A DNA stretch of 5,975 nt from Holdemanella porci (GTDB taxonomy: Bacteria; Bacillota_I; Bacilli_A; Erysipelotrichales; Erysipelotrichaceae): assembly GCF_019052655.1 (NCBI RefSeq), contig NZ_JAHQVB010000091.1, forward strand, positions 1 to 5,975, read 5' to 3'. Position 1 is the stretch's first letter. Each line of letters starts with the position of its first letter. This document shows, piece after piece, positions 5,795 to 5,975 of the stretch. A program made the position numbers and the translations under genes. The notes below the pieces were generated by a model. That model was not told the DNA's origin. It ran no database searches and saw only the letters and a program-made list of their open reading frames with translations.

Positions 5795-5870
5795 GAATAG
5801 ACCTTAGCCCAATGTCATTAAGTTAAGAGATGACGAACCATCCAGATACTATTGTCTGGATGGTATTTTT
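5795..5870 (+). ncRNA. possible short transcript ending in an orphan terminator, element D
   Basis: A clear plus-strand terminator (5837-5870) has no coding frame before it back to the divergent regulator start at 5709. A weak promoter, TTGATA (5760-5765), 17 bases, GATAAG (5783-5788), overlaps the operator of paralog 2 and would give a transcript of about 75 bases. GTCAT (5814-5818) can pair with ATGAC (5830-5834) before the terminator. It lacks the TGATATAST-N8-CTGG signature of elements A-C. It may instead be the tail of an old insertion or a relic. Confidence 0.27.
5837..5870 (+). terminator. intrinsic terminator
   Basis: ACCATCCAGA (5837-5846) pairs perfectly with TCTGGATGGT (5855-5864) around an eight-base loop that can close further with a U·G and an A-U pair. 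ATTTTTATTT follows. On the minus strand no T-run follows the stem, so the direction is plus. Confidence 0.8.
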
Positions 5871-5891
5871 ATTTGAAGGCACGACGAAAAT

Positions 5892-5909
5892 TGTAGTATT
5901 GCTACTACA
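5892..5909. repeat. perfect hairpin beside the insertion-sequence end
   Basis: TGTAGTA (5892-5898) pairs with TACTACA (5903-5909) around TTGC. A-rich bases lie before it and T-rich bases after it, so it could end transcription weakly from either side. It lies 11 bases before the putative insertion-sequence end. Confidence 0.5.
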
Positions 5910-5920
5910 TTTTAAAAAAT

Positions 5921-5975
5921 GGCTCTGTCACAACAAATGGTTGATTTTTGACGAGAAATAGCGTATAATAATAGT
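5921..5975 (+). mobile_element. putative left end of an insertion sequence, ISL3-like, cut by the window
   Basis: The sequence starting GGCTCTGTCACAACAAATGG resembles ISL3-family terminal repeats, which from memory commonly begin GGCTCT. A strong outward-facing promoter follows within 50 bases, as expected for a transposase gene starting beyond the window. The preceding TAAAAAAT (5913-5920) would be one copy of the 8-base target duplication typical of the family. No transposase is visible, so the call rests on the terminus and promoter only. Confidence 0.42.
5941..5969 (+). promoter_or_regulatory. strong sigma-A-type promoter at the right edge
   Basis: TTGATT (5941-5946), 17 bases, TATAAT (5964-5969). 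It would start transcription just past the end of the window and probably serves the transposase of the putative insertion sequence. Confidence 0.6.

Overview
The window is AT-rich with compact genes, strong Shine-Dalgarno sites and many extended -10 promoters. This suggests a low-GC Bacillota genome. An Erysipelotrichia-like organism is my best guess from overall gene character, but the sequence does not prove it.

Layout, left to right. Positions 1-138 hold no gene I can support. A minus-strand potassium-uptake operon, trkA then trkH, fills 139-3001; the two genes overlap by 17 bases. Positions 3002-3342 hold the trkA promoter and leader on the minus strand. On the plus strand this gap holds a candidate small RNA (element A) with its own promoter and terminator. 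At 3343-4004 is a plus-strand wreck of a hybrid sensor kinase: it keeps an N-terminal stub, the last part of the ATPase domain and a receiver domain, and a frameshift near the end breaks it. A terminator-like hairpin separates it from a minus-strand Crp/Fnr regulator (4027-4671). Positions 4672-5049 hold that regulator's promoter and candidate operator, then two more plus-strand candidate small RNAs (B and C). A second Crp/Fnr regulator, paralogous to the first, lies at 5050-5709 on the minus strand. Positions 5710-5975 hold its promoter and operator, an orphan plus-strand terminator, a perfect hairpin, and what looks like the left end of an insertion sequence running out of the window.

The most interesting part is 3118-5775. 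Elements A, B and C each show an extended -10 box (TGATATAST), exactly 8 bases, then CTGG opening a first hairpin, and finally an intrinsic terminator. A and B also share a pyrimidine-rich linker (GTTTCCTAT) between the hairpins, which could pair with Shine-Dalgarno sites. This resembles the architecture of streptococcal csRNAs. None of the three has an intact plus-strand gene behind it, so independent small RNAs fit better than leader attenuators.

The two regulators align without gaps over 214 residues, at about 52% identity by my hand count. Their DNA-binding helices are almost identical while the sensor halves have diverged. Both resemble Listeria PrfA along the chain. A TTGYTAAC half-site lies at nearly the same distance (28 and 29 bases) upstream of each extended -10. 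My working model is two sensors reading different signals but binding the same sites, next to a small family of small RNAs they may control. The links between regulators and RNAs are inference.
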